Shown here: piece after piece, positions 24,786 to 34,011 of the stretch
How positions within the stretch are numbered: position 1 is the first letter of the stretch
Layout of the letters: each line of letters begins with the position of its first letter
NCBI GenBank assembly: GCA_027484105.1
Contig: JAIXUG010000025.1
Coordinates: 85,742-149,741, forward strand
From: Comamonadaceae bacterium
GTDB taxonomy: Bacteria > Pseudomonadota > Gammaproteobacteria > Burkholderiales > Burkholderiaceae_C
Length of the DNA: 64,000 nt
Direction: 5' to 3'
Position numbers and translations under genes: made by a program
Notes under the pieces: model-generated
Seen by the model: only the letters and a program-made list of their open reading frames with translations
What the model was told of the DNA's origin: nothing
Databases searched by the model: none

Positions 24786-25513
24786 GGCTGACCATCTGGC
24801 ACAAACACATAACCCACGCCCCAGACGGTCTGGATGACGTTGGGCGATGCGGGGTCGGTTTCAATCATCTTGCGCAGTCTGGAGATCTGGACATCGAGGC
24901 TGCGGTCAAACGGTTCAAAGTCTCGACCCCGGGCCAATTGGGCCAGTCTGTCGCGCGACAGGGCTTGTTTGGGGTGGCGTGCCAAGGCCTTGAGCATGGC
25001 AAATTCACCGCTCGTCAAAGGGATGTTCTGGCCATTTTTTGACAGGGATCGGGTGCCCAGATCGAGCGAAAAAGCCCCGAAAGCGATGACCTCTTTGTCG
25101 GCGGACGAAGGGGCGCCGGGCACTTCCGCCTGGGGCCTGCGCCGCAGGACCGCGTGGATGCGCGCCAGCAATTCGCGCGGGTTGAAGGGTTTGCCCAAAT
25201 AGTCATCGGCGCCGATTTCAAGGCCCGTGATGCGGTCCACGTCTTCCCCTTTGGCCGTGAGCATGATGATGGGTGTTTTCACCGCAGACTGGCGCAGCCT
25301 GCGGCAGATGCCCAAGCCATCTTCACCGGGCAGCATGACATCGAGCACCATCAGGTCCACCGATTCGCGTTGCAAGATGCGGTCCAGCGCACGGCCGTCT
25401 TCGGCCAAGAGCACGTCAAAACCTTCTTGCGACAAATAGCGCCGCAGCAAGTCGCGAATGCGGGCGTCGTCGTCAACGATGACGACTTTGTCCAAACGGT
25501 CAGAGCTGCCCAT
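24782..25513 (-). CDS. ompR: OmpR-like response regulator
   Basis: DNA-binding partner of the adjacent kinase, 243 residues. The receiver domain has the acidic pair in VVIVDDDARIRD, the phosphoacceptor Asp in LMVLDVMLPGEDG, the Thr in IIMLTAKGED and the Lys in DDYLGKPFNPREL. The winged-helix output domain ends with DVQISRLRKMIETDP and TVWGVGYVFV. The DVMLPGEDGL and NPRELLARI stretches are typical of OmpR. It starts three bases after the bdhA stop and its stop overlaps the kinase start, so bdhA, this gene and the kinase look like one transcript. Confidence 0.87.
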   Translation of the reverse strand: MGSSDRLDKVVIVDDDARIRDLLRRYLSQEGFDVLLAEDGRALDRILQRESVDLMVLDVMLPGEDGLGICRRLRQSAVKTPIIMLTAKGEDVDRITGLEIGADDYLGKPFNPRELLARIHAVLRRRPQAEVPGAPSSADKEVIAFGAFSLDLGTRSLSKNGQNIPLTSGEFAMLKALARHPKQALSRDRLAQLARGRDFEPFDRSLDVQISRLRKMIETDPASPNVIQTVWGVGYVFVPDGQP

Positions 25514-25516
25514 GCT

Positions 25517-26287
25517 TTACTGCGCGGTCCATCCGCCGTCCATGTTCCAGGCCACGCCGCGCACGTTGTTGCCCGCAGCCGAGCAGAAGAACACGGCCAG
25601 CTCGCCCAATTCTTCGGGGGTGGTGAACTGCATCGAGGGCTCTTTTTCGCGCAGCAGTTGTTTTTTGGCTTCTTCGTTGGACAGGCCCATGGCCACGGCT
25701 TTGGCGTCCACTTGTTTTTGCACCAATGGGGTCAGCACCCAGCCGGGGCAAATCGCGTTGCAGGTCACGCCTGTGGTGGCGTTCTCGAGCGCCGTGACCT
25801 TGGTCAGGCCCACCACGCCATGTTTGGCGGCCACATAGGCTGATTTTTCGGCAGAGCCCACCAGGCCGTGGATGGAGGCCACGTTGATGATGCGGCCCCA
25901 GTTGGCCGCTTTCATGGCGGGCAGTGCCAGGCGGGTGGCGTGGAAGGCGCTGGTCAGGTTGATGGCGATGATGGCGTCCCAGCGCTCGACCGGGAAGTCT
26001 TCGACCTTGGCCACATGCTGGATACCGGCGTTGTTGACCAAAATGTCCACGCGACCGAAGGTGTCGGCGGCGAACTTCATCATGGCTTCGATCTCGTTGG
26101 CTTTGCTCATGTCAGCGCCGTGGTAGGCCACCTTAACACCCAAGGCGGCGATCTCCGCCTTGGGGCCTTCGACATCACCGAAACCATTGAGGACGATGTT
26201 GGCGCCTTGTTTGGCCAAAGCTTTGGCAATGCCCAGACCGATACCGCTGGTGGAACCCGTGACCAACGCTGTTTTACCTTGCAACAT
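25517..26287 (-). CDS. bdhA: D-3-hydroxybutyrate dehydrogenase
   Basis: Short-chain dehydrogenase that interconverts 3-hydroxybutyrate and acetoacetate with NAD, an enzyme of polyhydroxybutyrate turnover. 256 residues. The cofactor motif is TGSTSGIGLGIA, NNAGIQHV follows, and the catalytic Ser-Tyr-Lys set is in INVASIHGLVGSAEKSAYVAAKHG. The HGLVGS and GIQHVAKVEDFP features are characteristic of BdhA rather than generic reductases. It is the first gene of a run continuing into the OmpR/EnvZ-type pair, and it is divergent from the downstream hydrolase gene. Confidence 0.9.
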   Translation of the reverse strand: MLQGKTALVTGSTSGIGLGIAKALAKQGANIVLNGFGDVEGPKAEIAALGVKVAYHGADMSKANEIEAMMKFAADTFGRVDILVNNAGIQHVAKVEDFPVERWDAIIAINLTSAFHATRLALPAMKAANWGRIINVASIHGLVGSAEKSAYVAAKHGVVGLTKVTALENATTGVTCNAICPGWVLTPLVQKQVDAKAVAMGLSNEEAKKQLLREKEPSMQFTTPEELGELAVFFCSAAGNNVRGVAWNMDGGWTAQ

Positions 26288-26390
26288 GATGAATCGACTC
26301 CGAAAGATGAATTAGGATGTTCAAAAGTCCATTATGGCGCTGCCCAAGCTTGTTTCGAGCGCCACCGCTTTCAGATTGTCGTCCATTGCC

Positions 26391-27329
26391 ATGTCCCATT
26401 TGTCCCCTGAACCCGCAGCACCCCAGCTTGAATTTGTGGATTGCCCCCACCCTGAGGGCCATCACCGCATGGCCTATTGGCGATGGGGTGATGCGCGCGC
26501 CGCCCATGTGGTGGTTTGCGTGCACGGCTTGACCCGCCAGGGCAGAGACTTTGACAGCCTGGCGCAGGCTTTGCTGAGGCAACGCCCATCGGGGCTTCAA
26601 GTCATCTGCCCCGATGTGGTGGGGCGCGGCCGCAGCGACTGGTTGAGCGAAGCCGGTGGCTACCAGTTGCCGCAATACGCGGCTGACATGTTGGCCCTGT
26701 TGGCGCAAGTCCAAGCCGGTGTGGGGGCGAGCCAGCCTCTGCACAGTCTCGATTGGGTGGGCACCAGCATGGGGGGCTTGATCGGCATGGTGCTGGCGGG
26801 ACAACCGGGCTTGCCTCTGCCTGTGCCCATTCGCCGTCTCGTGCTGAATGATGTGGGCCCGGCCATCACCTGGGCGTCGGTGCAACGCATGCAGGCCTAT
26901 GTGGGTCAATACGGCCAGTACCGCGATCTGGACGAAGTTGCCGACGTCTTGCGTGGCCTGTCGCAGGGCTTTGGTCCGGTGCCGGCGACGCTGTGGCGAG
27001 AAATGTCGCAGCACATGACGCGCCCCGGCAAGGAAGGCGCTTTGACTTTGCATTACGACCCGGCAATCGGTGTGAATTTGCGTGCCATGACCCCCGAAAT
27101 CGCCAGCGCCGGGGAGGCAGCGCTGTGGGCTTTGTACGACCAGATTCAGGCCCATACCTTGTTGATTCGGGGCGAGGACTCGGACCTGCTCGCCCCCGAG
27201 ACGGCGATGTCGATGACTGCCCGCGGACCCCGCGCCCAGTTGCAAGTTTGGCCCGGTTTCGGCCATGCCCCGACCTTGACGGGCGACGAGCAAACCGCAG
27301 CGGTGTCGCGCTTTTTGCTGGACGTTTGA
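26391..27329 (+). CDS. Alpha/beta hydrolase
   Basis: Serine hydrolase of 312 residues from ATG 26391. The oxyanion region is CVHGLTRQGRDFD, the nucleophile elbow is VGTSMGGLIG (Ser), an acidic residue is available in LIRGEDSDLLAP, and the catalytic His is in PGFGHAPTL. The substrate is unknown. An upstream in-frame ATG at 26334 would add 19 residues, but would leave only 46 bp for two divergent promoters, so the later start is preferred without firm proof. It ends four bases before relA begins, so the two may be co-transcribed. Confidence 0.78.
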   Translation: MSHLSPEPAAPQLEFVDCPHPEGHHRMAYWRWGDARAAHVVVCVHGLTRQGRDFDSLAQALLRQRPSGLQVICPDVVGRGRSDWLSEAGGYQLPQYAADMLALLAQVQAGVGASQPLHSLDWVGTSMGGLIGMVLAGQPGLPLPVPIRRLVLNDVGPAITWASVQRMQAYVGQYGQYRDLDEVADVLRGLSQGFGPVPATLWREMSQHMTRPGKEGALTLHYDPAIGVNLRAMTPEIASAGEAALWALYDQIQAHTLLIRGEDSDLLAPETAMSMTARGPRAQLQVWPGFGHAPTLTGDEQTAAVSRFLLDV

Positions 27330-27333
27330 GCCG

Positions 27334-29610
27334 ATGGTCAGCCCCAGCTCCAGCCACCCCGCCAGCCCGATGTCTGCCGCCGGGCGTCTGCACGCACCGG
27401 CCAACCCAGTGCCCCATGTGGTGCTGGCCACCGCCGATGCCACCACCCAGGACTTGCAGGCCGAAACCCTGGCCAAGGCCCGTGCTTTTGCCGCGCCTTT
27501 GATTGCCGATGAAACACTGGACACGGGCGAAAACATCCTGCAGCATGCCGACGCGGTGGCCGCCATCCTGGCCGACATTGGCGGCTCATTGGCCATGCAA
27601 GCGGCCAGTTATTTGGTCTATGCCTGCCCGCACCTGAACAAGCCTGAAGAAATCATGGCCAAGGCCTTTGGCCCGCATTTGGCGCAACTGGCCATGCAAA
27701 CCAACCAGCTGGTGCATGTGCAGCGCTTGTCCAGAGCGGCCGAACCCCACACGCAGGGACCGGACAACACCCCACTGAGCCCCCGGTTGCAGACCGAAAA
27801 CGTGCGCAAGATGCTGCTGGCGTTCAGCCGCGACTTGCGCGTGGTCATGCTGCGCCTGGCTTCGCGCCTGCAGACCCTGCGCCATTACGCGGCGACCAAA
27901 TTGCCCGTACCACCTGTGTTGGCCAGTGAATCGTTGCAGGTCTTTGCCCCCTTGGCCAACCGCTTGGGCATTTGGCAAATCAAATGGGAGATGGAAGACC
28001 TGTCCTTTCGATTTGTGGAGCCTGCCACTTACAAAGACATCGCCCGGCTGCTCGACGAAAAACGCGCCGAACGTGAGCGTTACATGGTGGCCCTGCGCGA
28101 GCGGCTGCAGCAAGCTTTGGCCAGCCAAGGCATTGAAGCCAACGTGGAGGGGCGGCCCAAACACATCTACAGCATTGTCAAGAAGATGCGCGGCAAATCA
28201 CTGCCGTTTGAGCGCGTGTTTGACGTGCGCGCACTGCGTGTGGTGGTGCCCAGCGTGGCGGACTGCTACCAGGTGCTCAGTTGGGTGCACGAGCATTTTG
28301 TGCCCATTGCCGAAGAGTTTGACGACTACATCGCCAAGCCCAAAGCCAACGGCTACCAGTCGCTGCACACCGTGGTGCGCGATGCCGATGGCGGCCCCAT
28401 CGAGGTGCAAATTCGCACCCAGGCCATGCACGAGCACGCCGAACACGGCGTGGCCGCGCACTGGGCTTACAAAGAAGCCGGGGCCAAAGGCTATGCCGGG
28501 GTCTCGGCCAACAGCGAATACGACACCAAAATTGCGGTGCTCCGGCAACTGCTGGCTTGGGAGCGCGACCTGTCGGGAGCCGCGCAGCAACAAGCCCAAG
28601 ACAAAGGCCTGTTTGACGACCGCATCTACGTGTTGACGCCCGATGCCGCCGTGGTGGAACTGCCGCAAGGCGCCACACCCATTGACTTCGCTTACACGGT
28701 ACACACCAATTTGGGCCACCGTTGCCGGGGTGCCAAGGTGGACGGGGCCATGGTGCCCTTGAACACCCAGCTGGCCAATGGCCAGACGGTGGAGATCACG
28801 GCCATCAAAGAGGGGGGTCCTTCACGCGACTGGCTCAATCCCGAGTTGGGCTTTTTGGCCAGTCCGCGCGCACGGGCCAAGGTGCGCGCCTGGTTCAACG
28901 CGCAAGTCAGCGCCGAAACCATCGCCCGGGGCCGCGAAGCGGTCGAAAAATCCTTGCAAAGACTGGGCCGCACCGCCATTCGTCTGGACGATTTGGCCAG
29001 CCAATTGGGCTTCAAGTCGGCAGACGGCTTGTTCGAGGTGGTGGGCAAGGACGAGTACTCGCTGCGCAACATCGAGGTCTTGCTCAACCCGCCCGAGCCT
29101 GCGCTGGAGCCTGACGAGTATTTTCAGAAAAAATTCAACGGCGCAGTTGCCCGCAAGTCGCCCTCCGGCGTGCTGGTGGTGGGGGTGGACTCACTGCTGA
29201 CGCAGTTGTCGCGCTGCTGCAAACCTGCGCCTCCGGATGCGATTGGGGGCTTTGTCACTCGCGGTAAGGGCGTGAGCATCCACAGGCAAGACTGCAGCAA
29301 CTTCCGCGAACTGGCTTCGCGCCATGCCGAGCGGGTGATTGAGGTGCGTTGGGGTGAACACAAAGGACCCGATGGCTCGGTTTATCCGGTGGACGTGTCT
29401 GTTGAGGCGTTTGACCGTCAGGGATTGTTGCGCGACATATCGGAAGTGTTTGCCAAAGAAAAAATGAATGTGATCGGCGTGCAAACCCAGTCCGTCAAAG
29501 GCACGGCCTGGATGACCTTCACGGTGGAAATCGGTGATGCCGTGAGCCTGAACCGGGTCTTGGTCACCGTTCGTGGCGTCAAAGGTGTCCGGGCCGCCCG
29601 CAGGCGTTGA
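27334..29610 (+). CDS. relA: (p)ppGpp synthetase RelA
   Basis: Makes (p)ppGpp on the ribosome when uncharged tRNA is present. 758 residues with four parts: an HD-fold N-terminus, the nucleotidyltransferase domain (KHIYSIVKKMRGKSLPFERVFDVRALRVVV, then PKANGYQSLHTVV), a TGS domain (DDRIYVLTPDAAVVELPQGATPIDFAY) and a C-terminal ACT domain. The His-Asp pair of the hydrolase site is lost (AASYLVYACPHL in place of a LLHD block), so this is the synthetase-only RelA rather than bifunctional SpoT. ATG 27334 is four bases after the hydrolase stop; ATG 27370 is a possible alternative. Confidence 0.92.
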   Translation: MVSPSSSHPASPMSAAGRLHAPANPVPHVVLATADATTQDLQAETLAKARAFAAPLIADETLDTGENILQHADAVAAILADIGGSLAMQAASYLVYACPHLNKPEEIMAKAFGPHLAQLAMQTNQLVHVQRLSRAAEPHTQGPDNTPLSPRLQTENVRKMLLAFSRDLRVVMLRLASRLQTLRHYAATKLPVPPVLASESLQVFAPLANRLGIWQIKWEMEDLSFRFVEPATYKDIARLLDEKRAERERYMVALRERLQQALASQGIEANVEGRPKHIYSIVKKMRGKSLPFERVFDVRALRVVVPSVADCYQVLSWVHEHFVPIAEEFDDYIAKPKANGYQSLHTVVRDADGGPIEVQIRTQAMHEHAEHGVAAHWAYKEAGAKGYAGVSANSEYDTKIAVLRQLLAWERDLSGAAQQQAQDKGLFDDRIYVLTPDAAVVELPQGATPIDFAYTVHTNLGHRCRGAKVDGAMVPLNTQLANGQTVEITAIKEGGPSRDWLNPELGFLASPRARAKVRAWFNAQVSAETIARGREAVEKSLQRLGRTAIRLDDLASQLGFKSADGLFEVVGKDEYSLRNIEVLLNPPEPALEPDEYFQKKFNGAVARKSPSGVLVVGVDSLLTQLSRCCKPAPPDAIGGFVTRGKGVSIHRQDCSNFRELASRHAERVIEVRWGEHKGPDGSVYPVDVSVEAFDRQGLLRDISEVFAKEKMNVIGVQTQSVKGTAWMTFTVEIGDAVSLNRVLVTVRGVKGVRAARRR

Positions 29611-29674
29611 ACTCGGCGAGTCGAAGTTGCAGGTCCAAAAGCGGTTTTTTTGACGCTATAATTAACAGCTTAGC

Positions 29675-29751
29675 AGGCGCGTAGCTCAGTTGGTTAGAGC
29701 ACCACCTTGACATGGTGGGGGTCGCTAGTTCGAATCTAGTCGCGCCTACCA
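29675..29751 (+). tRNA. tRNA-Val (anticodon GAC)
   Basis: A 77-base cloverleaf including an encoded CCA. The acceptor pairs AGGCGCG with CGCGCCT, the anticodon stem is CCACC/GGTGG with loop TTGACAT giving GAC, and the T loop reads TTCGAAT. A TATAAT at 29657-29662 lies 12 bases ahead of the 5' end, suggesting its own promoter. An intrinsic terminator follows at once. Confidence 0.97.
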
Positions 29752-29769
29752 TATTTGGTAGAAATCTAA

Positions 29770-29802
29770 GCACTTGGTATTTTTGCCAGGTGCTTTTTTT
29801 TC
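29770..29802 (+). terminator. Intrinsic terminator after tRNA-Val
   Basis: Stem GCACTTGG / CCAGGTGC (8 bp with one G-T pair), 8-base loop, followed by nine T. It ends the tRNA transcript and separates it from the chemoreceptor gene. Confidence 0.9.
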
Positions 29803-29833
29803 GTCTGCTCGATCCATTCGGGCCTCTCTGACC

Positions 29834-31876
29834 ATGCGCGGTTTGCAGGCATGTTCATCTGTGTGGGGTTGTGCTGTGCTGCGTTCTATTCAACAACGAT
29901 TTATATTTTTTATTTTTTGTTGCGCAGCAGTGCTCGCCGGTTTGGGCGTGTTGATCGTTTGGGCGCACAAGGCGGATGTGTTGGCGGCAAACCTCATTGT
30001 GTGGGTCAGCAGTCTCATGGTGCTGTCGTTTGTGCTGCTGGTGTTGCTGTCTTGGCTGTTGTGGCGGCCAGTGCAGCGCGCTTTATCGGCAGTTCAAATC
30101 ATGGCCAGAGACCCTGAGCACGCGTCAGATGGGTCCTGGGGTCAGCAGCAGGACTTGCCCACCGAATTGCTGGGCATCACACAAGCATGGGCCTTGAATG
30201 CTCAAAAACAAAGGGCAGACAACGTGCAGGTTGTGGACAGCATGCTGGCCTTGCAGCGAGGTCAATTGCCCCTCATGCAGTCTGACCAGCCTTCCGGGGG
30301 GCTGCAGGCTGGCTCCGATTCTGCAGCGCTGTTGTCTGTGCGGGCGGGCCTGGTGCACATATCCGCCTTGTTGGCTGAGCTGAACCGGTTTATTTTTCAA
30401 ACCTACAGCGAAGTGCATGACACGGCCAATACCGGTGCTTCGATACCTTCAGATTGGCTGAAAGACCCTTTATTGGGGCCAGCACTTCTGAAGATAAGCG
30501 ATGGGCACATGAATTTGCTGCGCATCGTGCACGACATGAGTTCTGTGGTCGAAAAAAGTGCCATCACCCTGGCCGATTTGTCCTGGCAGGCCAATGGCAT
30601 CAACCAGGAGATGAAGGCCTTGGCAGTCAAAGGGGCCCAAATTTCCCACTCTTCCCAATCACTGGCCCACAACTCCAGCCGCGTCAGTGCAGATGCGGCG
30701 TCGGTGGCCCAATTGGCGCAGCAGGCCCGTGACAATTCCGAGCAGGGACAGCATGAGCTGCAGCAAACCATCGAGTCGATGCGACAGATGGGCGGCCGCA
30801 CCCAGACCGTGTCAACGTCCATCACCGGCCTTCAGACCAGCTCGCAAAAAATTGAACACATTGTTCAGATCATTCGAGACATTGCCAACAAGATCAACCT
30901 GCTGTCGCTCAACGCCGCGATCGAGGCGGCTCGTGCTGGCGAGCATGGCAAGGGCTTTGCCGTCGTTTCGGATGAGGTGCGCAAACTGGCTGAAAAAACC
31001 TTCGAGGCGACCCAGGAGATCGATGCCAGCGTGGGCGGCATCATGAGCCAGACGGCGCAGGCGGTGGCCAGCATGAATGATTTGCTGGGCGATGTGCAGT
31101 CCAATGTGGCGCAAATTGAGCAAGTGGGGCAACGCCTGTCGGGCATCCTCAATTCGTCCAGTGTCTTGTCTGAGCAAATGGACGGCATTGTGTTGGCATC
31201 CAGTGCTTCTGCCCATGAAGTGGGCAAGATATCCAGCTACCTGGGTGAAATTCAAGATGAGCTGGCCAGTTTCGGTGTCCGTATCGCCTCCCAGGAAAAG
31301 CAGACCTTGGGCCTGACCGAGTTGAGCGAGGGCTTTTTTGAAAAACTGGTGTCGCTCAACCTGCAAACCCTGCATCAGCGCATGTACACCGTGGCGCGGT
31401 CGGCGGCCGATGCGGTGCAAGCCGCATTTGAACAAGCCATTGTCAAAGGGCAGATCAGCGAGTCGGATTTACTCAGCCAAGAACACCAGCCGGTGCCGCA
31501 TACCAATCCTCAGAAATACACTTCACGTTTCGATGCGTTCACTGACCGGATTCTGCCGGGCATACAAGAGGCTGTTTTGCGCCAATCGCCCGAGCTGGTG
31601 TTTGCCATCTGCACCAACCAGCGCGGCTACGTGCCCACCCACAATGACAAGTTCGCGCATCCCCTGACCGGGCGTTACGACGTGGACCTGATCAACAGCC
31701 GAAGCAAACGTATCTTCAGCGACCGCACAGGCAGCCGTTGCGGTGCCCACACCCAGAAAGTGCTGTTGCAAACCTACAAACGCGATACGGGTGAAATCAT
31801 GCACGACCTTTCAGTTCCGATTTGGGTCAACGGCAAGCATTGGGGCGGCTTTCGCATGGGTTACAAGGCCCTTTGA
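29834..31876 (+). CDS. Methyl-accepting chemotaxis protein with C-terminal Cache-like domain
   Basis: Signal transducer of about 680 residues. Two membrane helices lie close together (about residues 22-43 and 53-76), leaving a periplasmic loop of only about ten residues, so there is no periplasmic ligand domain. The signalling hairpin tip is present as [34 protein letters not shown]. The C-terminal 130 residues carry [43 protein letters not shown], a Cache- or PAS-like sensor placed after the signalling domain. ATG 29834 is the first start clear of the upstream terminator but has no good ribosome site. No che genes are nearby. Confidence 0.82.
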   Translation: MRGLQACSSVWGCAVLRSIQQRFIFFIFCCAAVLAGLGVLIVWAHKADVLAANLIVWVSSLMVLSFVLLVLLSWLLWRPVQRALSAVQIMARDPEHASDGSWGQQQDLPTELLGITQAWALNAQKQRADNVQVVDSMLALQRGQLPLMQSDQPSGGLQAGSDSAALLSVRAGLVHISALLAELNRFIFQTYSEVHDTANTGASIPSDWLKDPLLGPALLKISDGHMNLLRIVHDMSSVVEKSAITLADLSWQANGINQEMKALAVKGAQISHSSQSLAHNSSRVSADAASVAQLAQQARDNSEQGQHELQQTIESMRQMGGRTQTVSTSITGLQTSSQKIEHIVQIIRDIANKINLLSLNAAIEAARAGEHGKGFAVVSDEVRKLAEKTFEATQEIDASVGGIMSQTAQAVASMNDLLGDVQSNVAQIEQVGQRLSGILNSSSVLSEQMDGIVLASSASAHEVGKISSYLGEIQDELASFGVRIASQEKQTLGLTELSEGFFEKLVSLNLQTLHQRMYTVARSAADAVQAAFEQAIVKGQISESDLLSQEHQPVPHTNPQKYTSRFDAFTDRILPGIQEAVLRQSPELVFAICTNQRGYVPTHNDKFAHPLTGRYDVDLINSRSKRIFSDRTGSRCGAHTQKVLLQTYKRDTGEIMHDLSVPIWVNGKHWGGFRMGYKAL

Positions 31877-31890
31877 AAGGATGAAAGCGC

Positions 31891-31917
31891 ATGCCCGCTC
31901 GTGGCGGGTATGAACTT
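31891..31917 (+). terminator. Weak terminator-like hairpin after the chemoreceptor
   Basis: Stem ATGCCCGC / GCGGGTAT (8 bp, one G-T pair) with a 5-base loop, followed by GAACTTTT. It lies between the convergent chemoreceptor and prlC genes. The T run is short, so the call is tentative. Confidence 0.45.
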
Positions 31918-31934
31918 TTAACCGGTCAATGCCA

Positions 31935-33974
31935 TCAAGCGGCGACCATGCCTTGGTGTCTGAGCAAGGCGTCCAGGCTCGGCTCGCGTCCCCGGAAAGC
32001 CTTGAACGATTCGAGCGCCGGGCGGCTGCCACCGGCTTCCAGAATGGCCTGGCGGTACAGGCGTCCGGTTTCCACGCTGGGCGTGCCGTCGGCTGCGGCG
32101 GTTTCTTCAAACGCGGCGTAGGCATCGGCGCTCAGCACCTCGGCCCATTTGTAGCTGTAGTAACCGGCGGCGTATCCGCCGGCAAAGATGTGGCTGAAGG
32201 TGTGGGCCATGCGGTTGAAGGCGGGTGGGCGCAGCACGGCCACTTCGTCTCGCACCTGAGCCAGCAGCGGCATGAAGTCTTGCGCCGGGTCGTGCTCCGA
32301 GTGCACCAGCATGTCGAACAAGGCAAACTCGATCTGGCGCAGGGTTTGCAAGCCACTTTGGAAGTTTTTGGCGGCCAGCATCTTGTCGAACAAGGCACGC
32401 GGCAGGGGTTCGCCGGTTTCCACATGGGCCGTCATGTGGCGCAGCACCGACCATTCCCAGCAGAAGTTTTCCATGAATTGGCTGGGCAGCTCGACCGCGT
32501 CCCATTCCACGCCGCTGATGCCCGAGACATCGCGCTCACTCACTTGGGTCAGCATGTGGTGCAGGCCGTGGCCAAACTCATGGAAGAGGGTGATGACGTC
32601 GTCGTGCGTGAGCAAAGCGGGCTGGCCGTTCACCCCTTCGGCGAAGTTGCACACCAAATGCGCCACGGGCGTTTGCAGCACGCCCGTGTCGGGGCGCTGC
32701 CAGCGGCCGCGCACATCGTCCATCCAGGCACCACCACGCTTGCCGGCGCGCGCAGGGGGGTCCAGGTAGAACTGGCCAATCAGCTGGCCACCACGCTCGA
32801 TGCGATAAAACGCCACAGCCGGATGCCACACGGGTGCTTGGTCGGGGCGGATGTTCACTTCAAACAGGGTTTCGATGATCTTGAACAGGCCCGCCAGCAC
32901 TTTGGGCGCGGTGAAGTACTGCTTGACCTCTTGCTCGCTGAAGCTGTAGCGCGCTTCCTTGAGCTTTTCAGACAAATAAGGCACATCCCAGGCGTTCAAG
33001 GGGCCGCTGATGCCCAGCGCGTTGGTGGCAAATTCGCGCAAGTCGGTCAGGTCTTTTTCGGCAAAGGGGCGGGCTTTGGCGGCCAAGTCACGCAAAAAAC
33101 CGATGACTTTTTCGGGTGACTCGGCCATTTTGGGCACCACCGAGACTTGGGCGTAGTTGTCAAACCCCAGCAGGCGGGCTTCTTCCTGGCGAAGGGCCAG
33201 GATTTCCTGCATCAAGGGGGTGTTGTCGAAGTGCTTGAAGTCTTCGGGGGCTTGGTCTGAGGCGCGGGTCACATAGGCTTTGTAGAGCTGCTCGCGCAGT
33301 GCGCCACTGTCGGCGAATTGCATCACGGGCAAATAGACCGGCATCTTGAGCGACAAGCGGTGACCTTCTTGGCCCTCTTTTTGGGCCGCGTCTCGGGTGG
33401 CTTGCACCACATCGGCGGGCACGCCCTTCAATTGCTCTTCACGCACATACAGGGCAAACTTGTCGGTGGCGTCCAGCGTGTTTTCGCTGAATTTTTGCGT
33501 GATTTCGGCCAGCCGCTCCTGAATGGCGGCATAGCGCTCTTTGGCCGCGCCTTGCAACTCGGCTCCCCCCAGCACAAAGCCGCGCAGGGCGTTTTTGTGG
33601 GCCTGCTTTTGCTCGGTGTTGAGGGTGGCAGGGTCGATCGCCTTGTATTTGGCGTAGAGGCGCTCGTCGCTGCCCAAGCGGGTCCAAAACTCGGTCACAC
33701 GGGGCAGGGCGGCGTTGTAGGCCGCGCGCAGCTCGGGCGTGTCGGCCACGCTGTTGAGGTGGCTGACCGCACCCCAGGCCATGCCCAGACGCTCTGTGGC
33801 CACGTCCAGCGTGGTGGCGATAGCTTTCCACTCGGCCGGGAATTCAGCCGCAGTGACTGTTTCGAGTGCTTGTTCAGCTTTGGCCAGCAGTTCGTCCATG
33901 GACGGGGCCACATGCTCGGGGGCGATGCGGTCAAACAGGGGCAGGCCAGAGGTGTCGAGCAAGGGGTTGGTCAT
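31935..33974 (-). CDS. prlC: Oligopeptidase A (M3 family metallopeptidase)
   Basis: Zinc peptidase that degrades short peptides, including cleaved signal peptides, in the cytoplasm. 679 residues. The HExxH zinc site is LFHEFGHGLHHML near residue 465, and the third ligand Glu is in the downstream helix after GISGVEWDAVELPSQFMEN. The N-terminus MTNPLLDTSGLPLFDRIAPEHVAPSMDEL is the typical OpdA start, so ATG 33974 is chosen although the frame stays open into folD. It lies 37 bp after folD on the same strand. Confidence 0.93.
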   Translation of the reverse strand: MTNPLLDTSGLPLFDRIAPEHVAPSMDELLAKAEQALETVTAAEFPAEWKAIATTLDVATERLGMAWGAVSHLNSVADTPELRAAYNAALPRVTEFWTRLGSDERLYAKYKAIDPATLNTEQKQAHKNALRGFVLGGAELQGAAKERYAAIQERLAEITQKFSENTLDATDKFALYVREEQLKGVPADVVQATRDAAQKEGQEGHRLSLKMPVYLPVMQFADSGALREQLYKAYVTRASDQAPEDFKHFDNTPLMQEILALRQEEARLLGFDNYAQVSVVPKMAESPEKVIGFLRDLAAKARPFAEKDLTDLREFATNALGISGPLNAWDVPYLSEKLKEARYSFSEQEVKQYFTAPKVLAGLFKIIETLFEVNIRPDQAPVWHPAVAFYRIERGGQLIGQFYLDPPARAGKRGGAWMDDVRGRWQRPDTGVLQTPVAHLVCNFAEGVNGQPALLTHDDVITLFHEFGHGLHHMLTQVSERDVSGISGVEWDAVELPSQFMENFCWEWSVLRHMTAHVETGEPLPRALFDKMLAAKNFQSGLQTLRQIEFALFDMLVHSEHDPAQDFMPLLAQVRDEVAVLRPPAFNRMAHTFSHIFAGGYAAGYYSYKWAEVLSADAYAAFEETAAADGTPSVETGRLYRQAILEAGGSRPALESFKAFRGREPSLDALLRHQGMVAA

Positions 33975-34011
33975 GGTCAGTTCCAAGAGATCAATTACAG
34001 GTGAGATGTTC

